This document shows, piece by piece, positions 17,824 through 26,469 of a stretch of DNA of 64,000 bases. The DNA is from Flavobacteriales bacterium. Its GTDB lineage: Bacteria; Bacteroidota; Bacteroidia; Flavobacteriales_F; PHOS-HE28. The notes beneath the pieces were generated by a model, which had not been told where the DNA came from, did not search any database, and worked only from the letters and a program-made list of their open reading frames with translations. Position numbers and translations under genes: made by a program. How positions within the stretch are numbered: position 1 is the first letter of the stretch; the number at the start of each line of letters is the position of its first letter. Where the stretch lies: assembly GCA_016710965.1 (NCBI GenBank), contig JADJTW010000011.1:58316-122315 (forward strand). The letters are read 5' to 3'.

Positions 17824-18978
17824 ATGAAGAACACGATCATATCGATCACCGCTACTGCACTGCTTGCTGCGTGCGGAGCCAGCGCACCCACCGACGACCT
17901 CGGGAAGAAGCGCGTTCAACTGGACAGCCTGAAGACCCTCTATAAGGAGATCGGCGAGCAGATCAAGGCCGCCGACACCTGGATCGCCGAGCACGACACC
18001 ACCGTGAAGAAGAACCTGCCCAGCGTGACTACGCTCGTCCTGCAGCCTTCCACCTTCGAGCATTTCGTTGAGGTGCATGGCAACGTGAAGGCCGATAAGA
18101 GCGCCGACCTCTTCACCATGGGCGGTCGTGTGCGCCGGATACTTGTGGGCGAGGGAGATCAAGTGAGCAAGGGGCAGTTGCTGGTGGAATTGGATAATGA
18201 CGCCATCGCTCGCCAGTTGGATGCAGCCGAAGCCGGTGCGAGGCTCGCCAAGGATGTGTTCGAGAGGCAGTCCGCCTTGTGGCAGCAGAAGATCGGCAGC
18301 GAGATGCAATACCTGCAGGCCAAGGCGCAGCACGACCAGGCCGAAGCCAGCGTGGCTGCCGTGCGCGAGCAGTGGCGGTTGAGCAACGTCACCGCTCCCT
18401 TCTCCGGAGTCATCGATGATATCATGGTCACCGTGGGCGACATGACCAGCCCCATGGCACCGGTAGCTCGCGTAGTGGACCCCACCGGTGCCAGCCTGGA
18501 GGCCGATGTGCCCGAGAGCTACCTGCAACGCGTGAAGAAGGACGACCCTGTCCTCGTGGTCTTCCCCAGTACCGGCGATTCCCTGCGCGCCAGGCTGGGC
18601 AACGTGAGCCGCTACATCAACCCGGCCAACCGCACCTTCAGGGTAAGCGTGCGCATGCCTGACGGCGGGAACATGGTGCGCCCCAATCTGCTCAGCGTGA
18701 TCCATGTGCGAGACCTCGTGATGGACAGCGCGCTGGTGGTGCCCAGCCGTACGATCCAAGAGGATGTCAACGGCAACAACTACGTCTTCATCCTGGAGGA
18801 CAAGGACGGAAAGCACCGCACGCGCAAGGTGATGGTGAAGCGCATGGCCGACTACAAGCAGAACACCATGATCGGCGTGGTGGAAGGCGCTGCTGCGCAA
18901 TTGTTCGGCACCACCATCGTGGACCAAGGCGCCAAGAGCGTGGGCGACGGGCAGGAAGTGAAGTTGACGAACCTCTGA
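17824..18978 (+). CDS. RND efflux periplasmic adaptor (membrane fusion) lipoprotein
   Basis: A 384-residue protein. The ATG at 17824 is preferred to the adjacent GTG. The lipobox LLAAC (Cys17) predicts lipid anchoring. The order of domains is typical: a short coiled coil after the signal, a biotinyl-lipoyl-like segment (VRRILVGEGDQVSKGQLLVELDN), an alpha-helical hairpin, the return half (WRLSNVTAPFSGVIDDI), and a beta-barrel with the DPTGASLEADVPESYL region. It bridges the TolC channel and the inner-membrane RND pump. Confidence 0.93.
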   Translation: MKNTIISITATALLAACGASAPTDDLGKKRVQLDSLKTLYKEIGEQIKAADTWIAEHDTTVKKNLPSVTTLVLQPSTFEHFVEVHGNVKADKSADLFTMGGRVRRILVGEGDQVSKGQLLVELDNDAIARQLDAAEAGARLAKDVFERQSALWQQKIGSEMQYLQAKAQHDQAEASVAAVREQWRLSNVTAPFSGVIDDIMVTVGDMTSPMAPVARVVDPTGASLEADVPESYLQRVKKDDPVLVVFPSTGDSLRARLGNVSRYINPANRTFRVSVRMPDGGNMVRPNLLSVIHVRDLVMDSALVVPSRTIQEDVNGNNYVFILEDKDGKHRTRKVMVKRMADYKQNTMIGVVEGAAAQLFGTTIVDQGAKSVGDGQEVKLTNL

Positions 18979-18986
18979 GTTCGTTC

Positions 18987-19091
18987 ACCACAGAGACACA
19001 GAGGCACAGAGAGATCCAAATGCAGAAGCACGACCACCTGATGACGCTACGACAACAAGTCACGTTCTCCGTGTCTCCGTGCCTCTGTGGT
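18987..19091. repeat. Imperfect inverted repeat between adaptor and RND genes
   Basis: Two 26-base arms, 18987-19012 and 19066-19091, match in inverted orientation at 22 of 26 positions. Their core is ACCACAGAG and its complement CTCTGTGGT, separated by 53 bases. The pattern resembles a short CACAGAG-rich element that I recall, without certainty, as scattered in intergenic DNA of environmental bacteria. It lies within an operon, so it could act as a transcript hairpin that alters RND expression. It also explains why the apparent GTG start at 19087 for the RND gene is spurious. Confidence 0.7.
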
Positions 19092-19107
19092 TAAACGCAT
19101 TCGAGCA

Positions 19108-22100
19108 ATGGACCACAGCAACATCGAGAACGAAGCCTACGGCGAAGGCCACGGCCGCCAGTTCGCCATCACCAGCTGGGCGGTGAAGAACCGCACCACC
19201 GTCATGGTGATCACCGCGCTCATCTTCATCTACGGCATCTACTCCTACGATGCCATGCCGAAGGAGAGCTTCCCCGAGGTGGTCACGCCCGAGATCTACG
19301 TGGCAACGGCCTACAACAGCAGCTCGGTGGTCGATATCGAGAAGCTCATCACCAAGCCGCTCGAGAAGGAGATCAACACCATCACCGGTGTCGATGAGAT
19401 CAACTCCACCTCGGTGCCCAACTTCAGCACCATCCAGGTCAAGTTCACCTACGACATCAGCCCAACGGAAGCGCTGCGCAAGGTGAAGGACGCCGTGGAC
19501 AAGGCACAGGGCGATGTCGATTTCCCCAAGGACCTGCCCGCCGAGCCCAACATCTTCGAGATGAACTTCTCCGAGATGATGCCGGTGATGAACATCAACC
19601 TCAGCGGCGATTACAGCATCGACCAGCTGCACCACTATGGCAAGATCCTCGAGGACCGCATCGAGGCGTTGCCCGAGATCAACAAGGTCGATATCCGCGG
19701 CGTGCCCGAGAAGGAGGTGAAGGTGAACGTGGACCTCCACCAGCTCGAAGCCCTGCAATTGAACTTCGGCGATGTGGCCATGGCGCTGCAGACCGAGAAC
19801 CTCACCATGAGCGGCGGCGAAGTGCTCACCGACGGCCAGCGCCGTGCGGTGCGCGTGATCGGCGAGTTCACCGACATGGAGACCATCCGCGACATCGTCA
19901 TCAAGAACGAGAAGCTGCAGGAAGTGCGCCTGCGCGATGTGGCCACCGTGGAGTTCGACTTCAAGGAAGCCGACAGCTACGCCCGCGAGTCCGGCAACCC
20001 CGTCGTCATGGTCGATGTGATCAAGCGCGCCGGTGAGAACCTGATCATCGCCAGCGACAAGATCAACACCATCCTCACCGAAGCCCGCGGCACGGTGATC
20101 CCCGAGGACGTCACCATCACCATCACCAACGACCAGAGCGACGACACCCGCGTGCAGGTGGATGAGCTCTTCAACCACATCATCTTCGGCGTCATCCTCG
20201 TCGTAGGAACGCTCCTCTTCTTCCTCGGCCTGCGCAATGCGCTCTTCGTGGGTCTCGCCATCCCCATGAGCATGTTCATCTCATTCATCATCCTCAATGC
20301 GTTCGGGGTCACGCTCAACATCATGGTGCTCTTCTCCTTGATCCTTGCCCTCGGCCGCTTGGTCGATGACGGCATCGTCATCGTGGAGAACATCTACCGC
20401 CACATGAGCAACGGCGAAAAGCCGATGGACGCGACCCGCAAAGCAGTAGGAGAGGTCACCATGCCCATCGTGGCCGCCACCACCGCCACCGTCATGGTCT
20501 TCGTGCCGCTGCTCTTCTGGCCCGGCCTCATGGGCCAGTTCATGAAGTGGATGCCCATCACCTTCATGGTATCCCTCAGCGCATCCCTCTTCGTCGCCCT
20601 CGTCGTGAACCCCGCCCTCAGCACGCAGTTCATGAAGATCGAGCGCGACAACCCCGACAAGAAGAAGGTCTTCCGGCTCGTGGGCATCCTGGCCGTGGTG
20701 GGCACGCTCATCGCCGTCTTGGGCGCCAGTGCGCACAGCGGCTTTGTCACTGGCCTCGGCACCTTCACCGTCTTCTGCGGCATCCTCGGTCTCCTCAACC
20801 TCTGGGTGGGAGCGCCCGGCACCCGCTGGTTCCAGGACACCTTCCTGCCGCGTCTCGAAGCGCAATACGAGCGCTTCCTCCGCTATGCCCTTGATCGCCA
20901 CCACCCCCGCACCTTCTTCTTCGGCACCATCGGCCTGCTCCTCTTCGCCTTCGTGCTCCTGGGCATCTTCCCGCCCAAAGTGGAATTCTTCCCCATCAAC
21001 GAACCCAAGTACGTCAACGTCTTCATCGAAGCACCCATCGGCACCGACATCGAGAAGACCAACGAGATCACCCGTCTGCTGGAGAAGCAGGTGGACGACA
21101 TCGTGAACGTCGATCCATACATGGAGGAAGTGGAGGTGAAGAAGCCGGACGGTACCGTGGTGAAGGAGCGCCGCAACTGGCTCATCAACTCCGTCATCAG
21201 CCAGGTGGGCAACGGCACCAGCGATCCCGCGCAAGGCGTCAGCCTGGCCAACACGCCCAACAAGGGCCGCATCCAGCTCAGCTTCGTCAAGTACGCGCAG
21301 CGCCGCGGCATGAAGACCAACGACGTCCTCCTCAAGCTCCAGAAAGAACTCGCCGGCTATCCCGGCATCATCGTCACCGTCGATAAGGACGCCGCAGGCC
21401 CGCCCACCGGCAAGCCCATCAACATCGAGATCAGCGGCGACGAGATCGAACCCCTCCTCGCCGAGGCCGATCGCCTCAAGGCCTTCATGGAAAGCAAGAA
21501 CGTGCCGGGGGTCGAAGCACTGCGCATCGACATCGACCGCGCCAAGCCCGAGATGCCCATCATCATCGATCGCGCCAAGGCCCGCCGCCTCAACGTGAGC
21601 ACTTACGCCGTGGCCGATGCCATCCGCACAGCCCTCTTCGGCAAGGAGGTCAGCACCTATCGCATCGAGGGCGATGACGATGACTACAAGATCCAGGTGC
21701 GCCTCAAGGACGAGCAGCGCTATGATATCGGCACCATCATGGACATGAAGATCACCTTCCGCGACATGCTCACCGGCCAGATCCGCCAGGTGCCCATCAG
21801 CGCCGTGGCCAGGGACGAGCGCAGCAGCACCTTCAGCGCCATCAAGCGCCAGGACCTCAAGCGCGTCGTCACCGTCAGCAGCAACGTCATCAGCGGCTAC
21901 AACAGCAACGAGGTCATCGCCGAAATGAAGGACGCCCTCACCGGCTACGACAAGGACGAGCGCTTCGGCATGGCCTTCACCGGCCAGCAGGAGGAGCAGA
22001 TGAAGGAGATGAGCTTCCTCGGCAGCGCCTTCCTCATCGCACTCTTCATCGTCTTCCTCATCATCGTCTGGCAGTTCAACAGCATCAGCTATCCGCTGGT

Positions 22101-22692
22101 CATCCTCAGCACCGTCCTCTTCAGCACCATCGGCGTCTTCCTCGGCCTCGTGGTCTTCCGCATGGACTTCATCATCCTCATGACCATGCTCGGCATCATC
22201 TCGCTCATCGGCGTCGTCGTCAACAACGCCATCGTGCTCATGGACTTCGCACGCCTCCTCTTCGATCGCCAGCGCGAGAAACTGGGCTTGCCGGAGGAAG
22301 CCGTCCTGCCCGTCGCCAACTCCCGCGACGCCCTCATCATCGCCGGCAAGACCCGCCTCCGCCCGGTCCTCCTCACCGCCGTCACCGCCGTCCTCGGCCT
22401 CCTCCCCCTCGCCGTAGGCTTCAACCTCAACTTCGGCACCCTCTTCACCGAGCTCAACCCCCACATCCACATCGGCGGCGACAACGTCATCTTCTGGGGG
22501 CCCCTCTCATGGGCCGTCATCTACGGCCTCACCTTCGCCACATTCCTCACCCTCATCATGGTCCCCGTCATGCTCCTCATCATCGCCAAGATCAAGCACC
22601 GCCGGGCGTGGAAGAAACAGATGCGCATGGCGCCGGTTATTTCAGCCGAGCCCATCCGCAACACCGGCGGAGCCGATCCGGCGTTGGCGTAG
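19108..22692 (+). CDS. RND-superfamily efflux permease (AcrB/HAE1-like)
   Basis: A 1194-residue inner-membrane transporter. The start at 19108 (MDHSNIENE) follows the inverted repeat; an earlier GTG would lie inside the repeat arm. There is an N-terminal membrane helix (TTVMVITALIFIYGIYSY), a large periplasmic loop, a transmembrane bundle with the proton-relay motif VDDGIVIVENIYRHM at about residue 420, a second loop, and a second bundle with NNAIVLMDFARLL. Length slightly exceeds typical AcrB (about 1050), mainly through an extra hydrophobic region (about 515-600). It uses proton motive force to export substrates through the adaptor and TolC partners. The substrate is unknown. Confidence 0.94.
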   Translation: MDHSNIENEAYGEGHGRQFAITSWAVKNRTTVMVITALIFIYGIYSYDAMPKESFPEVVTPEIYVATAYNSSSVVDIEKLITKPLEKEINTITGVDEINSTSVPNFSTIQVKFTYDISPTEALRKVKDAVDKAQGDVDFPKDLPAEPNIFEMNFSEMMPVMNINLSGDYSIDQLHHYGKILEDRIEALPEINKVDIRGVPEKEVKVNVDLHQLEALQLNFGDVAMALQTENLTMSGGEVLTDGQRRAVRVIGEFTDMETIRDIVIKNEKLQEVRLRDVATVEFDFKEADSYARESGNPVVMVDVIKRAGENLIIASDKINTILTEARGTVIPEDVTITITNDQSDDTRVQVDELFNHIIFGVILVVGTLLFFLGLRNALFVGLAIPMSMFISFIILNAFGVTLNIMVLFSLILALGRLVDDGIVIVENIYRHMSNGEKPMDATRKAVGEVTMPIVAATTATVMVFVPLLFWPGLMGQFMKWMPITFMVSLSASLFVALVVNPALSTQFMKIERDNPDKKKVFRLVGILAVVGTLIAVLGASAHSGFVTGLGTFTVFCGILGLLNLWVGAPGTRWFQDTFLPRLEAQYERFLRYALDRHHPRTFFFGTIGLLLFAFVLLGIFPPKVEFFPINEPKYVNVFIEAPIGTDIEKTNEITRLLEKQVDDIVNVDPYMEEVEVKKPDGTVVKERRNWLINSVISQVGNGTSDPAQGVSLANTPNKGRIQLSFVKYAQRRGMKTNDVLLKLQKELAGYPGIIVTVDKDAAGPPTGKPINIEISGDEIEPLLAEADRLKAFMESKNVPGVEALRIDIDRAKPEMPIIIDRAKARRLNVSTYAVADAIRTALFGKEVSTYRIEGDDDDYKIQVRLKDEQRYDIGTIMDMKITFRDMLTGQIRQVPISAVARDERSSTFSAIKRQDLKRVVTVSSNVISGYNSNEVIAEMKDALTGYDKDERFGMAFTGQQEEQMKEMSFLGSAFLIALFIVFLIIVWQFNSISYPLVILSTVLFSTIGVFLGLVVFRMDFIILMTMLGIISLIGVVVNNAIVLMDFARLLFDRQREKLGLPEEAVLPVANSRDALIIAGKTRLRPVLLTAVTAVLGLLPLAVGFNLNFGTLFTELNPHIHIGGDNVIFWGPLSWAVIYGLTFATFLTLIMVPVMLLIIAKIKHRRAWKKQMRMAPVISAEPIRNTGGADPALA

Positions 22693-22706
22693 CACCGCCT
22701 GGGTAA

Positions 22707-22745
22707 GAGAAAGCGGCCGTCGGGACTCCCGGTGGCCGCTTTCTC
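22707..22745 (+). terminator. Strong hairpin terminator of the efflux operon
   Basis: A perfect 12-base stem (GAGAAAGCGGCC at 22707-22718 pairing with GGCCGCTTTCTC at 22734-22745) with a short loop starts 14 bases after the RND stop. No long T tract follows, which is common in GC-rich Bacteroidota. Confidence 0.75.
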
Positions 22746-22833
22746 AGTCGCTTCTTGCTGGAGGGTCGATCATGCTTGCTTGCTGTGTGGTTTGCTTGCT
22801 CATCTCCATCTCCCCCCCGCTCAAAGCTCACAA

Positions 22834-22868
22834 CCACTAGCTCGCAGCTTGTAGCTCGCAGCTAGTGG
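22834..22868. repeat. Inverted repeat with AGCT-rich core before the receptor gene
   Basis: A perfect nine-base inverted repeat CCACTAGCT (22834-22842) and AGCTAGTGG (22860-22868) encloses further GCAGCT/GTAGCT units. It lies 31 bases before the TonB-dependent receptor start. It may be a mobile palindromic element or a leader hairpin. Confidence 0.5.
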
Positions 22869-22899
22869 CCCCTGCCTCCTTCCCCGGTAAGTTCGCCTC

Positions 22900-25200
22900 A
22901 TGCTTCGTCGCACCCTCGCGCTCGCCTTCATCCTTCAGGCTTGGGCGTGTACCGTGCATGCGCAAACCGCAACCCTCAGCGGCACCGTCCGCGATGCCGC
23001 ATCCCTCGCTCCTTTGCACCAGGCCACCGTACAGGTCTTCCTCACCGACACCAGCTACGGCACCACCACCGATGCCCAGGGGCACTTCCGTTTCCTGGCA
23101 CTGCCCATCGGCCTTCATCGCGTGCGTGCCAGCTACCTCGGCTACCAAAGCACCGAGATCCCCGAGGTATGGGTCCGCCTCGGAAAGGAGGAGCATCTCG
23201 AAATGCTGCTCACCGTGCAACCCGTCCAACTGGCCGCCGCAGAGGTCGTCACCACCGTCAGGCGCATCGCAGCCATCAGCTCGCACACCCTCACCGTCGA
23301 GCAAAGCCTGCGCTATCCCGCCACCTTCTACGATCCCACACGCGTCGCGCTCACCCAGGCCGGCAGCGCTTCCATCAACGACCAGTCCAACCACTTCAGC
23401 GTCCGCGCCAACAGCCCCTCGTGCAACGCATGGCTGCTCGAAGGCGCCGAGATCGTCACGCCCAACCACCTCACCAACGGAGGAACATCCAGCGATCAGC
23501 CCACCCTCACCGGCGGCACCACCATCCTCAGCGCACAAATGCTCGGCACATCACGCCTGCTCATGGGCGGCATGAACGCCGCCTACGGCAACGCGCTCGG
23601 CGGCATCCTCGATCTCAACCTCCGCCCCGGCATGAACCAACGAAGGGGCTATACCGCACAGGCCAGCCTGCTCGGCCTCGACTTCAGCACCGAAGGACCC
23701 TTCCGCACCGGCGGGCAGGCGAGCTACCTCATCAACTACCGCTACAGCACCGTCGGCCTGCTCGGCGCCATGGGCGTCGATCTCGGCGATGAGGCCATCA
23801 CTTTCCAGGACCTCTCCTTCAATATTGCAGTGCCATTGGGTGCTCGCGGCTACCTCGGCATCTTCGGCATGGGCGGCAACAGCAGCAACCGCTTCGCGGC
23901 GAAGGACAGCGCCGATCAAGAGTTCGACAAGGACAGCCGCAACATCGACTACGAAGCCAGCATGGGTGCTGCGGGCATCACCTTCCGCAAGCCCATCGGC
24001 GCACGCACCATCTGGCGCACCACCGTCATCTACAGCGCCAACCTGCAACAGCGTCACGAAGAAGGCCAGGCGTTCCACCAGGACTTCTCGTACTACATCG
24101 ACGAGCGCGCCAGCCTCGATGAGCAGAAGCTCAGCGCCGTCAGCAACATCGCGGGCAGGATCGGCACGCGCACCGATTTCAATGTCGGGGCCAGTGCCAT
24201 GCAGCGCATCGTCAGCAAGAACATCATCCTGGTCGAAGAGGTCGATGCCGTGCTGCTCAGGCCCTACCTGCATACCGCCACATCGCTCTCATCCCACTGG
24301 CGGCTCGATCTCGGCGCCGCATGGTCGCACTACTCCCCCAACGGGTCCAATGAGATCGAACCCCGCGCAACACTGCGTTGGACCGCCAACCGCGGAACCT
24401 CCGTCGCCGTCAGCGCAGGCCAGCGCGCCCAATTGCCCTTGGTGCAATCCTTCACCGTCAGCGCCCTCGCCCCCTACGCCGATAACTCCGGCATCGGTCT
24501 CATGCGCATGCAGGAAGTAGTGCTCGCCGTGGATCATCCCATCAATGAGTTCCTCACCGTGCATGCCGAAGCGTACATGCAGCAACGCGACCAGGTGCCG
24601 GTCGCGCTCTCAAGCGGATCCACCACCGCATCCGCAGGCAGCCTCAGCCTCGTGAACGCATGGGATCAGCAGTTCTTCGCCCTGCTTTACGCCATCGGCA
24701 CCGCACGCACCACCGGCGCCGAGATCAGCCTCTCGCGTTCCATGGCGCGCGGCTTCTACTATATGGTCAACACCACCGTGCTCAACTCCGACTACACCGA
24801 TGCCGGCGCCCGCGCCCATCCGAGCCGCTGGAACACCACGTACATGGGCAACGCCTTGTTCGGCTGCGAGCGCGGCAAGCAGCTCCACGAAGGATCGCGC
24901 ACCTGGGGCTTCAACTTGCGCATCGGGGCGCAGGGCGGCTTGCGCTACACGCCCTTCACCCTGGTCAATGGCGCCTTCCAGCCCTACGCCGCGCAGAATG
25001 CCGCCGCCTATCGTGTGGATGTGCGCATCTACCGCAAGCGCGAACGCAAGCAGCGCACAGGCATGTGGTCCCTCGACCTGCTCAACGCCACCAACGCGCA
25101 GAACGAAGCCTTCCGATACTACGATGAACGCAAGGGCGAAGTCGTCGTGAAGTACCAGCTCGGCATCATCCCCAACATCGGTTACCGCATCGAATTCTGA
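22900..25200 (+). CDS. TonB-dependent receptor with N-terminal CarboxypepD_reg-like domain
   Basis: A 766-residue outer membrane protein. It has a signal peptide (MLRRTLALAFILQAWACTVHAQ), then a beta-sandwich at about residues 24-110 (SGTVRDAASLAPLHQATV, DAQGHFRFLALPIGLHRVRASYLGY) typical of Bacteroidota receptors. A plug with LLEGAEIVTPNHL and a C-terminal beta-barrel ending in RIEF follow. Energised by TonB/ExbBD, it should import a large or scarce ligand. No SusD partner is adjacent, so it is probably not a polysaccharide-utilisation receptor; the ligand is unknown. TMEM220-like coding starts 10 bases downstream. Confidence 0.9.
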   Translation: MLRRTLALAFILQAWACTVHAQTATLSGTVRDAASLAPLHQATVQVFLTDTSYGTTTDAQGHFRFLALPIGLHRVRASYLGYQSTEIPEVWVRLGKEEHLEMLLTVQPVQLAAAEVVTTVRRIAAISSHTLTVEQSLRYPATFYDPTRVALTQAGSASINDQSNHFSVRANSPSCNAWLLEGAEIVTPNHLTNGGTSSDQPTLTGGTTILSAQMLGTSRLLMGGMNAAYGNALGGILDLNLRPGMNQRRGYTAQASLLGLDFSTEGPFRTGGQASYLINYRYSTVGLLGAMGVDLGDEAITFQDLSFNIAVPLGARGYLGIFGMGGNSSNRFAAKDSADQEFDKDSRNIDYEASMGAAGITFRKPIGARTIWRTTVIYSANLQQRHEEGQAFHQDFSYYIDERASLDEQKLSAVSNIAGRIGTRTDFNVGASAMQRIVSKNIILVEEVDAVLLRPYLHTATSLSSHWRLDLGAAWSHYSPNGSNEIEPRATLRWTANRGTSVAVSAGQRAQLPLVQSFTVSALAPYADNSGIGLMRMQEVVLAVDHPINEFLTVHAEAYMQQRDQVPVALSSGSTTASAGSLSLVNAWDQQFFALLYAIGTARTTGAEISLSRSMARGFYYMVNTTVLNSDYTDAGARAHPSRWNTTYMGNALFGCERGKQLHEGSRTWGFNLRIGAQGGLRYTPFTLVNGAFQPYAAQNAAAYRVDVRIYRKRERKQRTGMWSLDLLNATNAQNEAFRYYDERKGEVVVKYQLGIIPNIGYRIEF

Positions 25201-25209
25201 ATCCTCCCC

Positions 25210-25584
25210 ATGAAGAAGATCATCCACCTCCTCCTTGCGCTCTCCTTCCTCGCCTTCGCCTACCTCAACCTCAACGATCCCGATGCGCCGATCTGGGTGC
25301 TCGGCTACGGCGCTGCCGCCCTGCTCTTCGCGCTCGCGGTCTTCGGCCGCGCCGATCGACGCATCAGCGGCTGGTATGCCGTGGCCATGGCCGTTTGGAT
25401 GCTCACCCTATCGCGCGGCATGATCGATTGGTTCAGGATGGGCATGCCTTCCATCACAGGCACCATGCAAGCCCACGAGCCGCACATCGAAGTGGTGCGC
25501 GAGTTCCTCGGTCTGCTCATTGCCGTGCTCGCTTTGGTGTGGCTCACCATCACCACCCCCCGCGAGTCGCGCATGGGCCGTTAG
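25210..25584 (+). CDS. TMEM220-family small membrane protein
   Basis: A 124-residue protein with four hydrophobic segments. It has the TMEM220 signature AYLNLNDPDAPIW after the first helix and the conserved region RGMIDW in the third. Function is unknown in bacteria and eukaryotes as far as I recall. It starts 10 bases after the receptor stop, so it is likely co-transcribed. Confidence 0.8.
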   Translation: MKKIIHLLLALSFLAFAYLNLNDPDAPIWVLGYGAAALLFALAVFGRADRRISGWYAVAMAVWMLTLSRGMIDWFRMGMPSITGTMQAHEPHIEVVREFLGLLIAVLALVWLTITTPRESRMGR

Positions 25585-25604
25585 CCCGGTTCGCTGCGCA
25601 TCGA

Positions 25605-25622
25605 CTACCTGGAAACAGGTAG
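25605..25622. repeat. Palindrome copy 1 (CTACCTG-GAAA-CAGGTAG)
   Basis: Perfect seven-base arms around a GAAA loop. It shares the core TACCTGGAAACAGGTA with copies 2-4, but the outer pair is changed in both arms (C and G here), so pairing is preserved. Located just after the TMEM220-like gene at the left edge of the accessory island. Confidence 0.8.
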
Positions 25623-25747
25623 ATGGACCGACGCGCGAACAACCGCCGCGCCGGTGACATACGGGCCCTGGCGCTTGCAAACCCGCTGCTGGCAAGGCAA
25701 TCAGCGCATCCGGGGCGCTTGATCCACGCCTTTCGGATTTTCGTCGA

Positions 25748-25767
25748 AATACCTGGAAACAGGTATT
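25748..25767. repeat. Palindrome copy 2 (AATACCTG-GAAA-CAGGTATT)
   Basis: Perfect eight-base arms around GAAA, flanked by GA before and GC after, as in copies 3 and 4. It ends 11 bases before the first gene of the accessory island. Same orientation as copy 1. Confidence 0.85.
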
Positions 25768-25778
25768 GCGGAAGTGGT

Positions 25779-26465
25779 ATGGCCACGCGCTACTTCGTCG
25801 TGCAAAACATCTGGACCATGCCAACACATCGCGTCATTGCCCAACGGGGTCTCCGCGTGAGACCCGCACCGAACACCAACAACACCCCGCTTGGTGCCCT
25901 GCCGCTCAACACCGAAGTGTACGTACTGAGCGGTCCCACCAACGGCTGGTGCGAGGTGCGCGCCGCCTTGATCGATGGTGTACTGCAAGGCTGGGCCTCG
26001 GCCGAATACCTGGAGCCTATCGCCACCGCCGCCCCCGAGCCCGAACCCGCATGGCTGACAACGGCGCGGGGAGAGATCGGCGTGCGGGAGTACCCCGGCG
26101 CAGATCACAATCCACGCATCCTGGAATACCATGATCACACGGGCCTGAATGCGAGCACCGATGAAGTGGCGTGGTGCTCTGCCTTCGCCAACTGGGTAAT
26201 GGACCAGAACGGCATCGATGGCACCAATAGCGCTGCTGCACGCAGCTGGGCCGGTTGGGGCCAGGCCATCGCCGAGCCGCGTCTTGGTTGCATCGTGGTC
26301 TTCAAGCGCTACGACCCCAACAACCCCAACGCCGGGCACGTGGCGTTCTACAACACGCGTCGTGGCAATCGCATCGAAGTGCTCGGTGGCAACCAGGGCA
26401 ATCAAGTGCGCCTCAATTCCTATCCCGCCGAAGACCTCATCGGCTACCGCTGGCCCAACATCTAG
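25779..26465 (+). CDS. SH3b plus TIGR02594/CHAP-like cysteine peptidase
   Basis: A 228-residue protein. The start at 25779 (MATRYFVVQN) excludes upstream residues that only translate the palindromic repeat. Residues 17-80 form a bacterial SH3 domain (RGLRVRPAPNTNNTPLGALP, ending GWASAEYLEP). Residues 90-228 match the TIGR02594 type of NlpC/CHAP-like amidase: VAWCSAFANWVM with catalytic Cys133, GHVAFYN with His187, and the closing YRWP. Such enzymes cleave peptidoglycan peptides or related amides. No signal peptide is seen, so how it would reach the wall is unclear. First gene of a six-gene forward run. Confidence 0.82.
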   Translation: MATRYFVVQNIWTMPTHRVIAQRGLRVRPAPNTNNTPLGALPLNTEVYVLSGPTNGWCEVRAALIDGVLQGWASAEYLEPIATAAPEPEPAWLTTARGEIGVREYPGADHNPRILEYHDHTGLNASTDEVAWCSAFANWVMDQNGIDGTNSAAARSWAGWGQAIAEPRLGCIVVFKRYDPNNPNAGHVAFYNTRRGNRIEVLGGNQGNQVRLNSYPAEDLIGYRWPNI

Positions 26466-26469
26466 CACC

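Noticed and set aside
20281..22470. A 729-residue minus-strand frame, very rich in Asp, Glu and His, antisense to the RND pump
   Set aside because: It is the mirror of a strongly coding RND gene with GC-rich third positions, and its composition is unlike any protein.
22887..22895. TAAGTTCG before the TonB-dependent receptor considered as its -7 box
   Set aside because: It ends only four bases before the start codon, too close without evidence for a leaderless message.
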